Origin: Prevotella sp.
Lineage (GTDB): Bacteria; Bacteroidota; Bacteroidia; Bacteroidales; Bacteroidaceae
Length of the DNA stretch: 9,465 nt
Direction of reading: 5' to 3'
Assembly: GCA_021204565.1 (NCBI GenBank)
Contig: JAJPZE010000116.1
Span: 10,881-20,345 of the forward strand
The notes under the pieces were generated by a model that saw only the letters and a program-made list of their open reading frames with translations, had not been told where the DNA came from and searched no databases. The position numbers and the translations under genes are program-made. Shown here piece after piece: positions 6,148 through 9,465 of this stretch (position 1 is its first letter; every line of letters starts with the position of its first letter).

Positions 6148-6708
6148 ATGACAGACGTAAAAACAATCCTCTCCGAAGCAGAGGGAAGAATGGGCAAAGC
6201 GGCGGCTTATCTTGAGGATGAACTCTCGAGAGTGCGTGCCGGAAGGGCGAACATAGCGATTTTGGACGGTGTGCGCGTGCTGAGTTACGGTCAGAAAGTG
6301 CCGCTCAATCAGGTAGCTTCCGTGTCGTGTTCCGACCCGCGCACAATTGCGATAAAGCCTTGGGACCGCAAGCAGATAGGCATAATAGAGAAAGCCATTA
6401 TGGACTCCGACGTAGGCATCACCCCCGAGAACAACGGCGAAACGATACGCCTCTCCATACCGCAACCTACGGAAGAGCGCCGGCGCGAGTTGACAAAACA
6501 ATGCGCCAAATATGCGGAGAAGGCGAAAGTGGAGGTGCGTAACGTGCGTGCCGACGTTAAGGACAAGCTGAAGAAAGCGATAAAAGACGGGCTGTCGGAA
6601 GACCTTGAAAAAGATGCCGAAGGCGATTTGCAGAAGGTGCACGACAAAGCAATCCGGCAAATTGACGCTATACTCGCGGCGAAGAATAAGGAGATAATGA
6701 CCGTCTGA
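6148..6708 (+). CDS. frr: Ribosome recycling factor
   Basis: A 186-residue protein with the full RRF sequence, which works with EF-G and GTP to split the post-termination ribosome and free mRNA and tRNA. Hallmarks are LEDELSRVRAGRANIAILDG near the N-terminus, VPLNQVASVSCSDPRTIAIKPWD in the inserted beta domain, GETIRLSIPQPTEERRRELTK before the last helix, and the long charged C-terminal helix. I chose the ATG at 6148 because it gives the standard 185-187 residue length, begins with the typical MTDVKTIL, and lies just downstream of a consensus promoter. The gene is intact. A 53-nt gap separates it from rsgA, consistent with one operon. Confidence 0.97.
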   Translation: MTDVKTILSEAEGRMGKAAAYLEDELSRVRAGRANIAILDGVRVLSYGQKVPLNQVASVSCSDPRTIAIKPWDRKQIGIIEKAIMDSDVGITPENNGETIRLSIPQPTEERRRELTKQCAKYAEKAKVEVRNVRADVKDKLKKAIKDGLSEDLEKDAEGDLQKVHDKAIRQIDAILAAKNKEIMTV

Positions 6709-6761
6709 CGTGCATCGGGTCGTGTCGGTCGCATTGTAAATAAAACGCCGGGTCGGACTTT

Positions 6762-7721
6762 ATGTCGGAGAACGGGAACGTGCACGGTATTGTCGTAAAG
6801 AACACCGGGTCATGGTATGTCGTGCGCCGCTCGGACGGTCGGCGCGTGCACTGTAAACTGAAGGGTACTTTCCGGTTAGCCGGCATACACAGCACCAATC
6901 CCGTAGCTGTCGGCGACGTGGTCGACGCCGTCCTTACCCCCGACGGCACGGGGCTGATAACATCCATTGCAGACCGGCGGAATTACATTGTCCGCCGGTC
7001 GCAAAACTTATCCCGCCAAAGCCATATTATAGCGGCGAATGTCGACCTGGCCCTGCTCCTCGTAACCGTTATCCGGCCTCAAACGTCGCTTGTCTTTGTC
7101 GATCGCTTCCTTGCATCTGCCGAAGCGTATTCCGTGCCGGTAGTTCTTGTGTTCAACAAGATAGATTTATTCGGGGCGGAAGAGCGCGAATTGCTCGACG
7201 GGATGATGTATCTTTACGACAATATAGGTTATCGCTGCGTTGCCCTGTCCGCCGTTACGGGCCAGGGCGCGGATACGTTGCTCCCCCGTCTTGCAGGGAA
7301 AATAACGCTCCTTAGCGGCAACAGCGGCACCGGCAAATCCACACTTATCAACCGCCTCGTGCCCGGCGCAAGCCTGCCCACGGGCGAGGTTTCCGCAGCG
7401 CATGACCGCGGGAAACACACCACTACTTTCTCGGAAATGATTGAGTTCGACGTTGAGGGGCAGACTTCGATGTTGATAGATACTCCGGGCATAAAAGGCT
7501 TCGGCAACTTCGATATGCGTCCCGAAGAAATATCCCGGTACTTCAAGGAGATATTCCGCTTCTCCAAAGATTGCCGCTTCCGCAACTGCACTCACACGCA
7601 CGAGCCGGGTTGCGCCGTGCTCCGCGCCTTGCAAGATCATTATATTGCCGAGTCGAGATACAGCTCATACATTTCAATGATTTCAGAAAAGGATGACGAC
7701 AAGTACCGCGCCCCGTATTGA
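6762..7721 (+). CDS. rsgA: Ribosome small-subunit biogenesis GTPase RsgA
   Basis: A 319-residue circularly permuted GTPase that acts late in 30S subunit maturation. An N-terminal OB fold (about 5-75) precedes the permuted G domain, in which G4 NKID (132-135) and G5 SAV (163-165) come before G1 GNSGTGKST (186-194), the G2 region GKHTTT (217-222) and G3 DTPG (240-243). The C-terminal zinc-binding module has C271, C276, H278 and C284, the same C-x4-C-x-H-x5-C spacing as in E. coli RsgA. No strong ribosome-binding site precedes the ATG, as is common in this phylum. The last 29 nt overlap mnmA in another frame. Intact and of normal length. Confidence 0.96.
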   Translation: MSENGNVHGIVVKNTGSWYVVRRSDGRRVHCKLKGTFRLAGIHSTNPVAVGDVVDAVLTPDGTGLITSIADRRNYIVRRSQNLSRQSHIIAANVDLALLLVTVIRPQTSLVFVDRFLASAEAYSVPVVLVFNKIDLFGAEERELLDGMMYLYDNIGYRCVALSAVTGQGADTLLPRLAGKITLLSGNSGTGKSTLINRLVPGASLPTGEVSAAHDRGKHTTTFSEMIEFDVEGQTSMLIDTPGIKGFGNFDMRPEEISRYFKEIFRFSKDCRFRNCTHTHEPGCAVLRALQDHYIAESRYSSYISMISEKDDDKYRAPY

Positions 7722-8817
7722 CCCGACGGCTTTAGACAAGCGCGTTGCTTTACTCCTCTCCGGAGGGGTAGACAGCGCCGTCGCCGCGTATCTTTTGTGC
7801 CGTAGCGGCATACGTCCCGACTGCTTTTACATTAAGATCGGACCGCAGGAGACGGAGAGTTGGGACTGCACGTCGGAGGAGGATATGGAGATGGCGGCGG
7901 CGGTCGCGGCGAAGTACTCTCTAAAATTGGAGGAGGTGGATTGTCATAAGGAGTATTGGGCCCAAGTGGCGAAATACACGATGGAGACGGTACGCGCGGG
8001 GCTCACTCCCAACCCCGACGTGATGTGCAACCGCCTGATTAAGTTCGGCGCGTTCGACGATAAACGCGGGGCTCAATACGACCTCATCGCCACCGGGCAC
8101 TACGCTACGACGGAGACGGACGTCGAGGGGCGGAAATGGCTCTGCACAAGTCCCGACCCGGTTAAAGACCAGACCGACTTCCTTGCACGTCTGTTCCCTT
8201 GGCAGCTTAACAAGGCTTTGTTCCCCGTCGGACACCTCACGAAAGAAGATGTGAGGCGGATTGCGGAGCGCGAGAAGCTGATAAACGCCCGGCGAAAAGA
8301 CTCGCAGGGGATTTGTTTCTTGGGACGTATAAACTACAACGACTACATCCGAACCTACGTCGGAGAGCGGCCCGGAGACGTCGTGGAGCGAGAAACGGGC
8401 CGGAAAATAGGCACGCATAAGGGGCTCTGGTTTCATACCGTCGGGCAACGAAAGGGGCTCGGACTTGGCGGCGGACCTTGGTTCACCGTCGGCAAGGACT
8501 TGGAGCGTAATATACTATACGTATCGAAAGGTTATAATCCTGATGATGTTTACCGGCGCGATTTCGCGGTTAACGACTTGCGCTACCTTACCGCGCCGCT
8601 CGTCTTTTCCCCCGACCGGACGGCTGAGATTACGTTTAAGATACGCCATACATCGGAGTATTACACCGCCGTACTTGAAGACACCGGCGGCGGGACATAT
8701 GTTGTGCATTCCGACTTTACGCTACACGGCGTGGCGGGAGGGCAGTTCTGCGTCGTCTATGACCGTGCTCACCACCGCTGTTACGGCTCGGCAGTGATTG
8801 CCCCGCAACCGTTCTAA
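7693..8817 (+). CDS. mnmA: tRNA-specific 2-thiouridylase MnmA
   Basis: A 374-residue enzyme that adds sulfur at C2 of the wobble uridine (U34) of tRNAs for Lys, Glu and Gln, using ATP and a persulfide relay. Seen are the PP-loop SGGVDS (23-28), NPDVMCNRLIKF with the first catalytic cysteine C112, GHYA (135-138), SQGICF with the second cysteine C208, and HTVGQRKGLGLG (248-259). A C-terminal beta-barrel region follows. The start is forced: an in-frame TGA lies at 7678-7680 and 7693 is the only ATG before the PP-loop, so the gene begins inside rsgA. AAAAGG immediately precedes the ATG. Translational coupling with rsgA is likely. The gene is intact. Confidence 0.96.
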   Translation: MTTSTAPRIDPTALDKRVALLLSGGVDSAVAAYLLCRSGIRPDCFYIKIGPQETESWDCTSEEDMEMAAAVAAKYSLKLEEVDCHKEYWAQVAKYTMETVRAGLTPNPDVMCNRLIKFGAFDDKRGAQYDLIATGHYATTETDVEGRKWLCTSPDPVKDQTDFLARLFPWQLNKALFPVGHLTKEDVRRIAEREKLINARRKDSQGICFLGRINYNDYIRTYVGERPGDVVERETGRKIGTHKGLWFHTVGQRKGLGLGGGPWFTVGKDLERNILYVSKGYNPDDVYRRDFAVNDLRYLTAPLVFSPDRTAEITFKIRHTSEYYTAVLEDTGGGTYVVHSDFTLHGVAGGQFCVVYDRAHHRCYGSAVIAPQPF

Positions 8818-8853
8818 TGCGCGCTTTACATTGATTTATGTGGCTCGCATTAG
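8814..8853 (+). other. Inverted repeat spanning mnmA stop and downstream start codon
   Basis: CTAATGCG (8814-8821) and CGCATTAG (8846-8853) are exact reverse complements, and two more G-C pairs form after a single mismatch. The stem includes the mnmA stop, and the loop contains the ATG of the transporter gene at 8838. It could modulate translation or attenuate transcription (GCTTTCTCT follows), or be chance. Confidence 0.35.
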
Positions 8854-9465
8854 GCTTTCTCTCCGCTCTGTTATTAGGTTTTTATGACCTTTCGAAGAAG
8901 ACGTCGCTACGCAACAACGCGGTATTGATTGTTCTTCTTCTTAATACGCTGTTCTGCAGTTTGGTGTTTTTGCCGTTGGTTATCGGGTCGAAAGCGGGGT
9001 GGATAACGGCGGGGGACGCGCTCTATGTGCCTTGGAACAAGTGCGGCGGACAACCGTTCATACTGCTCAAATCGGTAATTGTCCTCTCCTCTTGGGTGCT
9101 CGGATATTACGGCATAAAGCAGTTGCCGCTAACTATTGTCGGACCTATTAACGCCACCCGCCCTATGATGGCGCTCGTTGGAGCGTTGGTTGTATTCGGC
9201 GAAAGACTAAATCCGTTGCAGTGGCTTGGGGTAACAACGGCGGTTATGTCTTTCTTTTTGCTTTCCCGGACTTCTCGTCGCGAGGGCGTTGACTTCCGGC
9301 ACAACCGCTCCGTCTTCTTTGTTGTGGCGGCGGCGGTACTCGGCGCGGTCAGCACATTATACGACAAATTCCTTATGGCTCCCCCGACGAACGGCGGCTT
9401 GGGACTCGACCGGATGGAGGTCATTGCGTGGTATAACATCTATCAATTCCTGTGGATGTGTATCC
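8838..9465 (+). CDS. EamA/DMT-family transporter (3'-truncated by window end)
   Basis: An open frame from ATG 8838 runs without a stop to the window edge (209 codons plus one base). It encodes a very hydrophobic protein with membrane segments near residues 1-18, 28-50, 73-95, 98-121, 126-144, 157-175 and from about 193 on. The pattern LPLTIVGPINATRPMMALVG followed by a hydrophobic stretch and FGERLNPLQWLG (about 97-131) is typical of the first EamA repeat, where a conserved GE precedes the fifth helix. DMT-superfamily members usually have about 300 residues and ten helices, so roughly the last third is missing. The substrate (metabolite, amino acid or sugar-phosphate type) cannot be told. The gene starts 20 nt after mnmA with no terminator between, so it is probably the tail of the frr operon. 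Confidence 0.85.
   Translation, partial: MWLALGFLSALLLGFYDLSKKTSLRNNAVLIVLLLNTLFCSLVFLPLVIGSKAGWITAGDALYVPWNKCGGQPFILLKSVIVLSSWVLGYYGIKQLPLTIVGPINATRPMMALVGALVVFGERLNPLQWLGVTTAVMSFFLLSRTSRREGVDFRHNRSVFFVVAAAVLGAVSTLYDKFLMAPPTNGGLGLDRMEVIAWYNIYQFLWMCI

Noticed and set aside
6106..6785. Long minus-strand open frames opposite frr and the start of rsgA
   Set aside because: They mirror the codon structure of two unmistakable conserved genes and show no independent domain.
9107..9439. 110-codon minus-strand open frame near the right edge
   Set aside because: It is antisense to the EamA-type transporter, whose hydrophobic helices and GE motif are clear in the plus frame.

Overview
The window looks like a chromosomal segment of an uncultured member of the Bacteroidetes, probably Bacteroidales. 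Two promoters match the Bacteroidetes sigma-ABfr consensus (a TTTG-like -33 element and TAnnTTTG at -7): TACCTTTG upstream of the antiporter and TACCTTTG upstream of frr. A third -7 match, TATCTTTG, precedes manC. The proteins (cvfB, a LolD-type ATPase, a CPA2 antiporter with universal-stress-like tail, short manC, frr-rsgA-mnmA) also fit that group. This assignment rests on motif and protein-family recognition, not on a search.

Layout. Positions 1-106 are an odd, A-poor, C/G-homopolymer tract with a strong GC hairpin. It abuts a left-handed beta-helix acyltransferase gene (107-550, +) that may be 5'-truncated. A perfect 13-bp palindrome (565-594) separates that gene from a convergent minus-strand operon, read from right to left: cation:proton antiporter (4357-2234), LolD-like ABC ATPase (2187-1489) and the CvfB-like S1 RNA-binding protein (1492-635). 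The last two overlap by ATGA. A 325-bp divergent intergenic region (4358-4682) carries promoters for the antiporter operon and for manC (4683-5747, +), which makes GDP-mannose. A 15-bp-stem hairpin follows manC.

Positions 5748-6147 are a 400-bp gene-free stretch unusually rich in inverted repeats. It includes an exact-period 23-bp tandem repeat carrying GGGTACCC cores. Its right end is a good Bacteroidetes promoter driving frr (6148-6708), rsgA (6762-7721), mnmA (7693-8817, forced 29-nt overlap with rsgA) and a truncated EamA/DMT transporter (8838 to the window end). The first three genes form a translation-related group: ribosome recycling, 30S maturation, and tRNA wobble thiolation.

Almost all coding content is housekeeping and I do not see a new defence or mobile system. 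The items most worth a second look are the palindrome-dense intergenic region with the 23-bp repeat, the apparent loss of the conserved TM5 aspartate in the antiporter, and the abnormal sequence at the left edge.
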